DNA of 64,000 nt from Prorocentrum cordatum (GCA_963575745.1 CAUYUJ010012736.1:237501-301500), one strand, 5' to 3'; shown: positions 1 to 11,139, counted from the first letter of the stretch. The notes: a model not told the origin generated them from the sequence alone. Numbers and translations: made by a program.

Positions 1-352
1 CTCCACGGCGAGCGATGCAGCGGGGCGTGTGGGCTTCGGCAGAGTTCTCATGGAATGGGCGCTGCAACGGGGCGGGTGGGGGGAGTTCGCGTGCCCGGAG
101 AGACACCCTGAGCCGGCCCGTGCCACTGGTCACCTTCGCCATGTGTAGAGGGCAGAACACCCACCCCCGTCATGATCACCCCGACACGCGAAGCCGTTTC
201 GCAAACGCACCCCAAGAAAGAATCAGACAGGGCAGGGCTGTTCAGTACACGCCCCAGGCCGTTTAGGAAACACAACAGTCGGGTCCAGGCGTTGCTCCTC
301 CCTTGAGTATGGACGGTACCCTCCCTGGCGCCGGTCGTCCCTTCCTGAGCCC
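1..352. other. Unassigned sequence at left edge
   Basis: No coding similarity, tandem repeat or foldback was recognised here. Short ORFs exist on both strands but have no recognisable motif and run into the GGA array that follows. Confidence 0.4.
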
Positions 353-354
353 CC

Positions 355-640
355 CAGGAGGAGGAGGAGAAGGAGGACGAGGCGGAGGAGGAGGAGGAGG
401 AGGAGGAGGAGGAGGAGGAGGAGGAGGAGGAGGAGGAGGAGGAGGAGGAGGAGGAGGAGGAGGAGGAGGAGGAGGAGTGGAGGAGAAGGAGGAGGAGGAA
501 AACGAGGAGGAGGAGGAGGAAAACGAGGAGGAGGAGGAGGAGGAGGAAGAAGCGCAGGCGGAAGAGGAGGAGGGGGAGGAGGAGGAGGAGAGAAACGAGG
601 AGGAGGAGGAGGAGGAAAACGAGGAGGAGGAGGAGGCGGC
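355..640. repeat. GGA/GAG trinucleotide array
   Basis: Almost pure GGA repeats on the plus strand to about 475, then the same triplet broken by AAC and GCG codon-like interruptions. It reads as poly-Gly, poly-Glu or poly-Arg depending on frame, and as poly-Ser/Leu/Pro on the other strand; these ORFs are treated as repeat translations, not proteins. Confidence 0.95.
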
Positions 641-733
641 TCGTCCTCACGGCCGGGCCTCGAGAGCGGGCCAGAACGGAGCCCCCCGGGAGGGGGCCGA
701 GGCCCGTGGTGCAAGCTGGCCATGGTGGGTTTA

Positions 734-889
734 CTTTCCACCACCACCATGGTCCTCCTCCTCCTCCTCCGCCTCCTCCTCCTCCTCCTCCTCCATCTCG
801 TCATCCTCCTCCGCCTCCTCCTCCTCGTCCTCCTCTTCGTCCTCCACCTCCTTCCCCCCTCGAATGCCTGGTGGTGGTGGTGGAAAACA
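734..889. repeat. Foldback repeat with CCACC/GGTGG arms and TCC core
   Basis: The left arm CTTTCCACCACCACCATGG is complementary to the right arm GTGGTGGTGGTGGAAAAC. A TCC-rich trinucleotide tract fills the loop. The same plan, with a GGA core, occurs at 61,681-61,870, where the sequence outside the right arm (a CGCCCATCAC-like stretch) also resembles the CAGGCCCATGAGG found here. Confidence 0.6.
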
Positions 890-949
890 GGCCCATGAGG
901 CCACTCTCCGAAGAGAATGGGAGGGCCCAGAGTGAGGCTGACCCGCCAG

Positions 950-1175
950 TGGCAGGATCGGTCGGCATCGTATCGGGAAGCCGGAGCGAGTCTGAGTGTG
1001 AGTCGGATCGGGCTGCGCCGGCACGGAGTTGAGAGCGAATCGGATCGGCTGCGCCAAAATGCGCAACAACGCAGAGCAAACCTCATCGGATCGTCGGGCT
1101 GTAGGAACCGAATCGGACTCCGCCGAACGGAACCGACATCGAATCGGATCGATCGGATCGACAGGGACCCTGTGC
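950..1175. repeat. Degenerate CGGATC/CGAATCGGA repeats
   Basis: Short units of the type GAATCGGATCGG and GGAACCGA recur irregularly. They give open frames on both strands with no recognisable protein. Downstream to about 1,320 no feature was recognised. Confidence 0.5.
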
Positions 1176-1330
1176 GGGAGGAAATCTCACAATGTGATCT
1201 CCTGGAGCTCCCCCATGCAAGCCATTTCGGGCTTCGCTGTGGGCGCACCGCTGGCGCCTGGCAAAATAATCCCACCATATTTTTCTTGGCGTAAATCGCA
1301 AGTGGTCCAGGGAGGTAATTATTCCAACCT

Positions 1331-1648
1331 CCTTCCTTCCTCCTCCTCCTCCTCCTCCTCCTCCTCCTCCTCTTCCTCCTCCTCCTCCTCGTCCTCCTCC
1401 TCCCTCCTGCTCCTCCTCCTCCTCCTCCTCTTTTTCTTCCTCCTATGATTCCTCTTATTATTATTACTATTATTATTACTATTATTATTATCATCATCAT
1501 CATTATTATTCGTATTATTATTATTAATAATATTATTATTAGTATTATTATTATGATTATTATTATTATCATTATTGTTATTGTTTTTATTGTTATTATT
1601 ATTAATAGCATTAGTATTGTTAGTATTATTATTACTATTCTCATTCCT

Positions 1649-1683
<35 letters not shown>

Positions 1684-1816
1684 TATCCTTCTTCTTCTTA
1701 GTATTCTTCTTACTATTCATAATCGTTTGATTATTATTGTTATTCCTCTTCCTCCTCCTCCTCCCTCCTCCTCCTCCTCCTCCTCCTCCTCCTCCTCCTC
1801 TTCCTCCTCCTCTAAC
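1331..1816. repeat. TCC - TTA - TCC microsatellite sandwich
   Basis: A TCC array (1,331-1,440) changes abruptly into about 300 bp of TTA/ATT triplets with scattered substitutions (1,445-1,740) and then back into TCC (1,741-1,816). The centre is far more AT-rich than anything else nearby. Open frames read as poly-Ile or poly-Asn and are not proteins. Confidence 0.9.
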
Positions 1817-1819
1817 GTG

Positions 1820-2560
1820 CCTCCAATGACTGCCCCAAGACGGGCCGCGAAGTCTCCCAAGGAACCCCCATCGAGAGGCCCATTTCCTTCCAATACCTAA
1901 GGCGCATCCGCGCGTTGCTCTCCTTGCCTTCGCGCTTCCGATGGGCGCTTGAAGCCCTCAAAATGGATCACACGTTGTCAACATATGCCCGACGAGGAGC
2001 CCGACAGAAGCCCTAGGCGGCCCCAACAGCGCGGCGCCACAGGGAGGGGGGTGTAATCGGGAACCCCCACTTCTTTGATCGATGGCCTGCAAGATGGCAT
2101 CCAGGATGGCCCAAATAGGGCCCCAGCAGTTGGTCCAAATAGAGCCCGAAATGCCTCGTAAGTGGCCCCAGAGAGGGCCCAACGAAGCGTGACTGCATGC
2201 TCCCAGTCCGTGACTGCATGCTGCTACACATCCCTGGTCAGGGTCGCTCGCCTTGCGATAGTTTTCGGATGGGTTGGTGGGGCTATTTTTTTGATCGCGA
2301 CCGTAGCGACAAATCGCTCGGCGTCAAGTCGAAGCGCGGCTATCGAGCAGCGGACTAAATTAGGCACTAAGCGCGCAGGAGCGAACTACACTGCGGCTCA
2401 GAGGGCGAAGCCGACGCTGAAGAACAGGTAGGACACGCCGAAGCCGACGGAGACCAAGGTGCTGGCCTGGATGCAAGCCAACATGGCGAAGCCATTGAAG
2501 CCTATGACCACGTCCAGGAGGAGGACCGAGACGAGTCCGCAGAGGGCAGCGTGAAGGCGA
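1820..2560. other. Unassigned sequence with short dispersed motifs
   Basis: No gene was recognised. At 2,050-2,096 a stretch (TGTAATCGGGAACCCCCAC, then TTTGATCGATGG) resembles 56,562-56,605, so it is a short dispersed repeat. A truncated copy of the GATGGGTTGGTGGGG motif followed by a T-run lies at 2,268-2,290. Confidence 0.4.
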
Positions 2561-2563
2561 AAA

Positions 2564-2592
2564 GCTGGTGGGGAGACGCGAAGCGTCAAGAA
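2564..2592 (+). repeat. Dispersed GCTGGTGGGGANACGCGAAG motif, copy 1
   Basis: The sequence reads GCTGGTGGGGAGACGCGAAG and continues GCGTCAAG. Nearly the same string is found at 5,138-5,170, 36,873-36,901, 56,909-56,930, 56,981-57,010 and, inverted, at 23,106-23,135. Its function is unknown. Confidence 0.7.
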
Positions 2593-2726
2593 TCATGCGA
2601 CTAACGTCTGGAAACGATACCCTGGCGCCAGGCGTAGGAGGAGCAGCTGGGAGGGCGGGGTCCTTGACTGCTTCCTAGGGTTACGTGGAAGGAAAAGGGG
2701 GGAAGGGGAAGGAGGAGGAAGAGCCG

Positions 2727-3276
2727 GATGACCGACGACGCCGACGACGACGCCGACGACGACGCCGACGACGACGCCGACGACGACGCCGACGACGACA
2801 ACGACGCCGACGACGATGACGACGACGACGCCGCCGCCGACGACGACGACGAGAGCGAGCAGTCCGCGCCCGCCTGCGCCGCCCGCGCGTCCCCAGACAT
2901 CCGAAGCGGTGGCTTCTCGACACGGGGGCCCCAGCTGGCCGGGCTCCTTCTCAACAAGGGCCGGCCTGAGTCGTTTTGTGGACGGCCCTGGGGCCCACGG
3001 GAGGTCCCCAAAGGGCCGAACACGGAGGAGGATCGTGATGATGATAATGATGAGGATGATGGTGAGGAGGGTGTGAATGAGGATGATGGTGATGGTGATG
3101 GTGGTGATGGTGGTGATGGTGATGGTAGTGGCTTAGCTGATGCTGATGATGATGAGGAGGATGAGGACAACGATGAGGATGACAATGATGACGATGATGA
3201 CGAGTATGACGATAATGGCACTAATGACGCTAGTGACGATAATGACGAAGATGCTGATCAAGATGGAGGTGCATAC

Positions 3277-3312
<36 letters not shown>

Positions 3313-3352
3313 AATGATGCTGACGATGAGGATGAGGATGAGGATGAGGATG

Positions 3353-3387
<35 letters not shown>

Positions 3388-3414
3388 ACTGATGCTCATG
3401 ATGATGATGACGAC

Positions 3415-3451
<37 letters not shown>

Positions 3452-3520
3452 GTGATGATGGTGATTGTGATGATGATGCTGGTGGTGACGATGATATTGA
3501 TGATTATGGAACGCATTATT
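2727..3520. repeat. GAC/GAT triplet array with an internal non-repetitive segment
   Basis: GAC/GCC triplets (2,727-2,850) and GAT triplets (3,028-3,500) flank about 150 bp of non-repetitive GC-rich sequence (2,855-3,020). The plus frame is open for 264 codons and very Asp-rich. Because the other frames are equally open, a protein is unlikely. Part of the internal segment (GGACGGCCCTGGGGCCCACG) belongs to a dispersed family also seen near 46,100, 46,990, 47,660 and 61,610. Confidence 0.85.
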
Positions 3521-4015
3521 AGTTATTGTATTGATATGAATCAGTGTTAATCGTACGATTGTGGATAGTAAGATTGCTTTTCTTCCCAACTTGACAGTAT
3601 TTTTCGTTTTGGCATCAACGTATTTAACGTTATCATTCGTATGACCATTGCGATTAGCATTATTGTGGTGGTGATGGCAGTAATGGCGATGAAGATGATG
3701 AGGATGAGGACGAGGATGAGGATTAGGGCGACGACGACGAGGAGCAGGAGGAGGAGGAGGAGCAGCATCAGGGGATGGACACCTGCGCTCCCTTGGGCCC
3801 GCGGCGAGAGGCGCTGGCGGCGAGAGCGCCCGCGGCGAGGGCGGCGGCCGAGGCCAGCGGGCGCTCCCCGCCCCGTGTGCGGTGTGCTGCCTGACGGCGT
3901 GGCCGCTATCTCGTAGATCTGCACGATGTTCTCGTGCCGCACCTGCCTGCGCGCGCGCGGAGGGCGGGGCGGAGATGGGGCCTGCGGGCTGCTCAGCGAG
4001 CGCAGGCCAGTGAGC
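3521..4015. other. Unassigned; small GAT/GAC and GGA patches
   Basis: A short AT-richer stretch (3,520-3,690) is followed by GAT/GAG triplets (3,690-3,770) and CpG-rich sequence. No gene motif was recognised. Confidence 0.4.
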
Positions 4016-4017
4016 AG

Positions 4018-4079
4018 AGAGGAGGAGGAGGAGGAGGCGGAGGAGGAGGAGGAGGAGGAGGAGGAGGAGGAGGAGGAGA
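4018..4079. repeat. GGA array
   Basis: GGA triplets over about 60 bp. A direct repeat of roughly 15 bp (CAGCGAGCGCAGGCCAG) flanks it on both sides at 3,993-4,013 and 4,091-4,108, as if the array had expanded inside a duplicated stretch. Confidence 0.8.
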
Positions 4080-4194
4080 GCAGAGCTGCCCAGCGAGCGC
4101 AGGCCAGCCTGTCGGGAAGCGATTCGGGGGGGAGGGGTCGCTGATGAGGAGCGACAAAAGGGGGGGGGAACTTCGGTTGTTGCTAGGAGTGCCC

Positions 4195-4705
4195 CTGGCC
4201 CAAGGTGCTCCCCAGGACTTCCAAGGGGGCCCCCACGGCCTCCAGAGCACCCCATCACCAGGCCTAGGGTTCCCAGGGTGTCTAAAATGGAACGGAAAGC
4301 GGGGGGGGGCCAGGGGGGCCCCCACAGGGGCCCACGGGGCCCCCGAGACGCCCCCAACAGCGCCCAATGCTGCCCCAATAGCGCCCCAAATGGCGATGTC
4401 TGGGACTCCGAGAGGGGTGGGCCTACTTGAAGTTCCTTCTTTGTTGGCAGATGTCGTCCAAGATGGCTCCAAAAGCGCCCATAAAGCTCACAAGAGCGCC
4501 CAAAGATGCTCCCCAGAGGCGCCCAGGCGGCCCAAGAGGCGCCCAAAGGGCCTCCAAGAGGCACCCAAGAGCCCCCCAAGAGGCCTCAAGAGGCCAAGGC
4601 ACCCAAGACGCCCAACAACTGCCCTGGGCCTGCTAAAACGCCCCCCCCCACACCAGACGTCCCAAAAGGCCCCCAAGATCCTTCCAAGAGACATCTGAAG
4701 AGACT
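4195..4705. repeat. Degenerate CCCAAGAGGCCCCCAAGA array
   Basis: Units of about 9-11 bp of the type CCCAAGAGG and GCCCCCAAGA, strongly degenerate. The same family recurs at 10,480-11,060, 22,230-22,800, 23,270-23,350, 33,830-34,140 (inverted), 37,540-37,660 and 63,285-63,595. Translations give Trp/Gly/Leu-rich strings with no domain. Confidence 0.75.
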
Positions 4706-4747
4706 CCGGGAGGCATTCTAGAGGCCTCTGGCTCGTCCGTTCGCACA

Positions 4748-5060
4748 TGTTTTCCTCCTCCTCCTCCTCTTCCTCCTCCTCCTCCTCCTCTTCCTCATCT
4801 TCCTCTCCCTCCTCCTCGATTCCCCTCCTCCTCCTCTTCCCCCCTCTGCTCCTCCTCCTGATCCACTTACGTATCCTCCCCCCCGCCGCCTCCCTCCTCT
4901 CGCCCATTTCCTGTTATCCTCCTCCCCCGGTTCCTGCTCCTCCTCCTCCCCGTTATTTTCCACGGTATCCTCTCCAGTCCTCCTCCTCATCCTCGTCCTC
5001 CTCCTCCTCCTCCTCCTCCTCCTCCTTCCCTTCCTCCTCCTACTCATCCGGTTCCTCCTA
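4748..5060. repeat. TCC array with degenerate centre
   Basis: TCC triplets at both ends (4,750-4,860 and 4,978-5,050) flank a CT-rich degenerate section. No gene is supported. Confidence 0.85.
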
Positions 5061-5137
5061 TTTAGTCTTCGTCTTGGGGTACGACGGTGTCTCCATCCCC
5101 GTGCTTGATCATGGCAACTCGTCTGGGCATCTTCTCT

Positions 5138-5170
5138 GGATGGGCTGGTGGGGACACGCGAAGTGTCAAG
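5138..5170 (+). repeat. Dispersed GGCTGGTGGGGACACGCGAA motif, copy 2
   Basis: GGATGGGCTGGTGGGG is followed by ACACGCGAAGTGTCAAG, matching the copies at 2,564, 36,873 and 56,981 with one or two changes. Confidence 0.7.
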
Positions 5171-5373
5171 TTGTTCCACGATGGTTCGCCCTGGTGTATA
5201 GCAGAACCACAACAAAGCGCGAACCCACAACCAATGTAGCTAGTGCGACGTTTTGCAGACCTCACTGTACGACGCCTGGAGCCTCTTGAAGCCCTCGCGC
5301 AATACTTCGGCTGTGGCATCTTCTGCAACCTGTACGCCTGCTGCCCCCAGAGTGTCACGCATGTCTGCCACAT

Positions 5374-6270
5374 TCATACCCACCATGTCGGCATCCTCAT
5401 CGTTCCTGTAGGTATGTCAGCGACAGCGAGAGTATGAGGCTGAGGCACTGCAGGAGAAGGAGGACTTGGGGCTGGGGCTGTGGAGGCTTCACGCAGAACC
5501 TCCGCCGTCGCGCTAAGCCCCCTCGTGAAACCCTCGCACAGCCACAAGCTTGCAGCCACCCAGCCCAACTGCGCCACTGATGCGGCGAAGTCTGACAGGA
5601 TTTCGCGCAGCGTGGGCAACTTGGACGTTTCTGGCGGGCGCACCTGGGGCATCGCCTTGTGTGTCTCCTCCTCCAGCCTGACCGCTTCGGCCGTTGCCTC
5701 AGTAAGGTATGTGCCCGATGTTTTGAGCTGCTCCTGCAGCTCGTTGACCTTGGCACGCTGGGTCCCCACCAGCCTGCGAGGAACTGTCTCATGTGCGCGA
5801 GCCCGCTGGTGGCGAGCAGCCAGAGATCACGCCTGATCTCGTTCCAGGATCTCCCTCTGCGGCTTGTGGGAGGCGGCGGGCTCCGCATCGGTGTCCACCG
5901 ATGACGCCCTCAAGCCGCATGACGCGCCAAACCTCTCCGCCATCTCGCTGTCTGCCGCGAGCACGCTGGCCCAAAGCGGAGGAGGTAAACGGGGGTCGGG
6001 AGACTTGTCCGACTTGACATGCTTGATCTGCTCCTCGAGCTCTGCGCAATTCGCCGATGGGCTTTTGTACTGGGAGCCCCTGGAGCTGACGCTGGGGGCC
6101 TGGGCTCGCTCGCGCCCTTCGAACACCGCGCTTTTGTGGAACTGGCACTGGCGGCGCTCAGCGTGGCTGCACGGGGCTGCGCAGCCCAGGCGAGTCCGCT
6201 CGGCGCGGCGGAGTGGCGCGCGGGAAGGAGCGCAAGGCGGACTGCGCCCCTGACGTTGAAGACTGACCAC
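5374..6270 (-). pseudogene. Coiled-coil protein relic with in-frame stop
   Basis: Two minus-strand ORFs (6,270-5,827 and 5,769-5,374) are in the same frame and are separated only by a TGA at about 5,829-5,827, after the residues ILERDQA; the protein-like sequence resumes at once (SLAARHQRARAHETVPRRLV). The second part has a heptad-like helix (KVNELQEQLKTSGTYLTEA, then EAVRLEEE) that would form a coiled coil, followed by a more hydrophobic stretch (LGWVAASLWLCEGF). No family was recognised; a gag-like or other retroelement first ORF is possible. Low-complexity sequence is absent, which argues for true coding ancestry. The upstream start is not defined. Confidence 0.4.
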
Positions 6271-6499
6271 GGACTAGCGGCATCCGTCTTGCACTCACGG
6301 AGAAAAGGAACCCGGGGCCAAATTGGCCGCGCAGGAAGAAGAGGGAGGGAGCGGCAGCAGGGGGCGCCTGGCCCGCGCACTCGAGAATGCGCGGCCCAGC
6401 CGGGGAAAAGGGGCAAGGCAAAAAGCAAGCGGGTTGCCGCAGAATTCACACCAAGATGCAGTTCAAAACCTCGCCTCCGACGACGGGGCGCACGGGCCT

Positions 6500-7221
6500 A
6501 CGGACGAGCGGTTCCTCCCGCGGGCCACGACGTGGTTCCATCCCTTCTAGGGGAACTCCACGTTCGATCCCGTTTGTGATTGCGCGCTGACTGGCTGCCA
6601 CGTGGCCAGGGCGCATGGCCAGACCGTCGGGTTGGCCTCCTCCATGCTGAGCGACGCGACCCGGGCGCCCGCGCGCCATGATTCATAAGCGAACAGCGAA
6701 GCTCACTTGGAACACGATTACATCGAATGACAATTGGCGCCTGGACAGCGGGCGAGAACTGGCGCTGCATTCAAACCGACGTTCCCACACAGCACATATT
6801 GGATATCGTCGCCATTCCACCGAACTTTCTGCGCCAGGGGAAATATTACACCTTCTGCAGCGCAAGCCGTGTCTACCCATCCCACGCTGCTTCGTCTGGC
6901 GCCCGCTGTGGACCTCCGAGAGCACGGCGGGCGGCGCCCTCGATCCGCTGGGCCACATCTGCAACGGTTCCCGAGGCACGCTGCTCACATGGGTCCTGGC
7001 CAAAAGGTGCTGCCGCAGTTCCAGGTTACCTGCGGCTGGATGTCTTTCGTCGCCTTTGCCACTGCTGCCCCGGCAAGTTCGCCCGCCGCTGAATTTGCGA
7101 GTGAAGTTTCTGGGCCCTGGCGTAGGAGGTCCCGTTCATCCAGGTGCAAGTAGCGCCTCTTAAGAGCGGTGCCTTCGCGTTCACCTAGCCGATTGTCAAC
7201 AGCTTGTTTGCCTGCTATCCA
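6500..7221 (-). other. Unresolved minus-strand coding-like segment
   Basis: Minus frames contain peptide-like runs, for example QKVRWNGDDIQYVLCGNVGL at about 6,836-6,777, without repeats but broken by stops. A Cys-rich alternative frame lies at 7,003-6,683. It may belong with the neighbouring minus-strand ORFs. No family was recognised. Confidence 0.2.
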
Positions 7222-8355
7222 TCAACTGAGATTGCTTCCTGCGGCGTCGACGTCTCGACCTGCCTGCCACCCATCGCACGCATTCCGCGCGTCTGCCCAT
7301 GCAAGAACGCCTGCTTCCGCAGTAGCGACAGCGGAAACCAGCGACGCAATCCCAGAGCAGGGCACCGTCTGCTCGACAGAAATGAATCCATACATTTCAA
7401 ATCCAGGACCTTCGCATTGTAGATAGCAGCCCCGACTTGCCCTCGCCGCTCTCTCGCCCGTTGAATTAGCAGAGCCAGCTAGAAACGCCACCTTCGCACG
7501 AATCATGACTCCTTGCGATTCCGCAAAGGCATGGATGACGGGAGGCGGTCCATTAAGTTGAACATCTGCAGAGCTGAATAATTTGACGCTGTACTCCCGC
7601 CGCGAGGTAGGAACAGGCACGTGGCCCGATGTCCCGGGGGCACCCCATCGAAGCCGCACGGGGCGAAGTTCAGCATCGCCCGCCAACGACTGCCGAGCAC
7701 GGCTGGGGAGGTCCACCGTTGTCTCCAGCATGGGGTACTCGATGCTCCTGCTGCACTCGCCTCGATGGGTGTCAAAGCCCACCTGTGACGAGTGCCTCCA
7801 TCGCGCCAAGTTCTTTGGCAACAACTTTGTGCGTGGGGGTGATGGAATCTCGCAGTTGAAATGAGTCCCCTCGCGAATTGCCCTGAACGTCCATGCGCGT
7901 GGTAGCTTTTCCAGGGGCGCGCGCTGATACTTATATTCGTTGTTCTGGCATCGATCTGCGAGGTCCAATTTTACCCCATCTTGAGATTCCGAGGCGTCGC
8001 TCTTGTCGTCGATCCACTGGTCGGATAGAGAAACGCCCCATCCGATCTCTGATGAGCCTGTGAATAGAGCAGCCGGTGGGCCAATGACCGCTCGCCAGTG
8101 TGCGCTGGCTTCCTTACCCATGAAGATGCTGCTCATGTGGCCCCAACGTTGCTTGCGCCTGGCGCGTAGAAGTTCCTGCCTGCGCCACAATTTGAAACGC
8201 TCCGTAGCCTGCTGACGCAGTGCCTGTCGCGCTGGCTCACGACCGGGAATAGCGCGGCAGCATGGCCGCTGCGTTGCAGTGTCTTCGTCTGGCGAGACCT
8301 GCCACGAAAGCGGTCTGACTGCTTGACTGATTCGCGAGGGGAACTGGTAGTCCAA
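7222..8355 (-). CDS. Hypothetical protein, 377 residues
   Basis: This is the longest ORF in the left half that is not a repeat translation. It starts MDYQFPSRISQAV and has a basic, helical-looking region around residues 45-75 (ERFKLWRRQELLRARRKQRW), then mixed sequence with acidic (DKSDASESQD, about residues 115-124) and Trp-containing patches. No signal peptide, membrane helix or known motif is evident. It sits in a 5-kb block in which all coding-like sequence is on the minus strand, so it may be one exon of a larger gene or part of a degraded element. The ATG is simply the first in frame. Function is unknown. Confidence 0.35.
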   Translation of the reverse strand: MDYQFPSRISQAVRPLSWQVSPDEDTATQRPCCRAIPGREPARQALRQQATERFKLWRRQELLRARRKQRWGHMSSIFMGKEASAHWRAVIGPPAALFTGSSEIGWGVSLSDQWIDDKSDASESQDGVKLDLADRCQNNEYKYQRAPLEKLPRAWTFRAIREGTHFNCEIPSPPRTKLLPKNLARWRHSSQVGFDTHRGECSRSIEYPMLETTVDLPSRARQSLAGDAELRPVRLRWGAPGTSGHVPVPTSRREYSVKLFSSADVQLNGPPPVIHAFAESQGVMIRAKVAFLAGSANSTGERAARASRGCYLQCEGPGFEMYGFISVEQTVPCSGIASLVSAVATAEAGVLAWADARNACDGWQAGRDVDAAGSNLS

Positions 8356-10335
8356 GCGCGGGGGCGTCGTGCGAGGCCTTGGCCCTGACGCTAGATGAGA
8401 AGAGGTTGGATGTTATGTTACCATCGCCGTGCTCTTGTGGGGAAAGATTATGGCCCTCGATGCTCTCCTGCTGTCCGCTTTGCGTCGAGCTCTAGCTGCG
8501 GCCGCCGCGCGGTGCCGGCCGCGCATGGCATCCAAGCCCGACATCTCTGACGCGCAGCTGCAACTTGATGGAGATGTTGAGTGGCTCGAGCTTCTCCGCC
8601 GCCGCGTCGCGCGCAGCTTGTGGAGCCAGGGAGGTCAACTTATCTGATACATGTACACCAGCTTGTAAACAGCCACTTGCACAGGGAAGAGACGCCTCCG
8701 AGAGATGACATTTGACGGGCGCCAGAATGCCTTCAAGTCTGAGCACTAGATCGCCCGCGCATTCCCAACCGAAAGCCCCCCCCGTGCTGCTTGCGCGCGG
8801 CCCGCAGGACGCGGCGCGGCATTCCCCTGGCAGAGCGACCCGCAGATATCCCACTGCACGGACAGATCGCGCGACCTGCACAAACTCCGCAGGCGCGAAG
8901 AACTCTTGGATCCAGTTTGGCGAGGAAAGCTACGCGCAGCTCCATTGGCCGGCAATAGATCCCCCATGCCAAGAAATTCCGCGCGGGCACAAATGCACAA
9001 TCGCAAGAGCCCCACAGGCCCAAAAACAACTCGGCCACCGCTGCGTCTCGGAAGTGGAACGCTGCCGCGTCCAGCGCAGGAGTCGCCAGCGCCGCCTGTA
9101 ACAACGGCGATCCTTGAAAAGCATTGCCCCGAAATCCTGCGCGCCGGTCGCCCAATCGGAGAGATCTCACATGCAAGGCTTGCCGCGGATGCGATTTGGC
9201 ACGGGTCATCCGCGGCTGTCTCGGCCAGCGCGGCAAGCCGCGCGCGCGGCCATTGCGTCGGCCACCACAGGGGCCCAAGCGCAGACGCGCGCAATCTGCT
9301 AATTGAGCCCTTCCCGCCGGCGGTATCGCGGCGAAGCGAGCAGGCGCCCGCCGATCTACTCCAAGAACCGCGCCGGGCTCAAGCTGCGTCGCCGCCTTGA
9401 GGATCTGCGCGCGCCGGCGCGCAGAAGCTCTGGCAATCTCCATCGCGCGCCCTTCAAGCGTCGCAGCGCACGCGGAAGCTCGTCGTCTCGCGTGCGACGC
9501 TGCCATCGCGCGCCGCTGCTCATATCGCCACTACATGCCACGCTGCACATCTCTCGCGGCTTCCACTGGCCCGGGGGAAACACGCGGCATCCGAATAACT
9601 TGTTCCACTGTTTCGGGAAGGGGGCCTGCGCGTCTTGACCATCGACCCATTGCGCTTCTGTTGCCCAGAAGCCTCTCCACGAAATTGCCGCCGGAGGGCG
9701 TTGACGGAGTCCACCAGCTGCTGGAGCCACACTCGTCGGCGATGCCGGTGAGATCCTGGCAGGTGACTTAGGACTTGTCGTGGGTCATGTAACTGGGCGT
9801 GATAAACTCCCGTAAATTTGGGCTCGTGCTCCTTCTCCTCCAGCTCCAAAGAGCGTCGCCTCGGCCGTTGAGGCCCGCCGTCGCCGGCGCTGGCCCAAAT
9901 CTGGCGCATCTCCACTCATCTGCACGGCGACCGACGTGCGAAATGCTGCAGGTCAAACTCCAGGCGTAGAATTGATTGCCGATGATCACCACTTCGCCCA
10001 TCCGTCGTCCCTCGCCGCAGCTGCCACTGACTTTGCATTGCTGACATTATGAAGCTCGCTGTGGAGTTGGACTAGCGAATTCGCTTGGCCCAGTTCGTCA
10101 ATGGAGTCCGGGCCAGTCCTCTGGAGAAACGCTCGACGGTCACGACTAAGCATCTTCGGGCCTTTGGGCGCCGTGATCTTGCCCATCGGGGCCCGAGGCT
10201 GTCAGTTAGACCATTGCGGCTCCAGGCCCCGGGTGAAGATGCAACTCCAGCCCAACGTGCCGCCCCCGCGGTGGCCCCGGGATTGGGATGAGCTCGTAGG
10301 TAACTCTACGCGCCGCCTGTGCTAATCCGCCGATC
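8356..10335 (-). other. Block of minus-strand coding-like fragments
   Basis: Several minus-strand ORFs lack simple repeats and look protein-derived: 9,915-9,520 (containing PKFTGVYHAQLHDPRQVLSH), 9,506-8,733 (containing FRDAAVAELFLGLWGSCDCA and PMELRVAFLAKLD) and 10,186-9,986 (containing AFLQRTGPDSIDELGQANSL). Frames change between them and no family was recognised. They could be exons or relics continuous with the ORF at 7.2-8.4 kb. Confidence 0.25.
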
Positions 10336-10384
10336 CGGCGTGTGAGTTTAAGAAAGCTACAACCTGAGCTTCAGCTCTGCTGGG

Positions 10385-11060
10385 GGGAGGCCGGGGCGGC
10401 TCTGCCGGGGTAGGGGGGGAGGGGGGGGGGGGTCATCGGGCCCGCCCCTTCTCCCCCCCCCCCCCCCTGGAATCCCAAACCGCCCCAAGACGGGCCAAAA
10501 CGGGCCCAGGAGGCCACCACAACGGTCCAGGACGCGCCCGAAACGGCCCAAGAGCGCTCCTGGACGCCCAAGATGGTCTGAAGACGCCCCAACAGGCCTC
10601 CAAGACGCCTCAAGGAGATCCCAAGAGGACCCCCAAGAGGGTGCACTAATAAAGTTGCTAATAGGTGCTGACGCATTTTAACATTATCGCCTTTTTTTTG
10701 TTTTTGAACCGCCGAAGACGGTGCAAGAGGCCCCCAATATCGCCCCAACACAGCCCAAGAGGCCCCCAAGAGGAGCCAAGACGGTCCAAGAGGGCCCCAA
10801 TACATCCCTGGAGGCCCCCCACGACGACCCCGAGAGGCCCCCAAGATGGCCTCAAGAAGGTGAACCCGAACGGACCCTTCTAGTCCTCCGCCCCAAGATG
10901 ACCCCAAGAGCCCCTAAGATGCCCCCTGAGGCGCCCCCAAGGGGCCCCCATGGGGCCCCCAAGAAGTCCCCAAGAGGTCCCCAAGAGGACCCCGAGAGGC
11001 CCCCAAGAGGCCCCAAAGGCCCCCAAGAAACCCCAAGAACCAAGAGGCCCCAAGAGGCGC
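10385..11060. repeat. Poly-G/C runs followed by CCCAAGAGGCC array
   Basis: G-runs and C-runs of 9-14 bases (10,408-10,468) precede a degenerate CCCAAGAGGCC/CCCCAAGA array (10,480-11,060) interrupted at 10,640-10,730 by AT-richer sequence. Same family as 4,195-4,705. Confidence 0.75.
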
Positions 11061-11139
11061 TCACTCGCGTTCTGCCAGGCACGAGGTGCACGGCCTGACT
11101 TGGCATTGCTCGGAAGCGAAACCGATGAACGAAGAACCT

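Noticed and set aside
2728-3522. 264-residue Asp-rich ORF as an acidic protein
   Set aside because: It follows GAC/GAT triplet arrays, and the other frames and strand are equally open.
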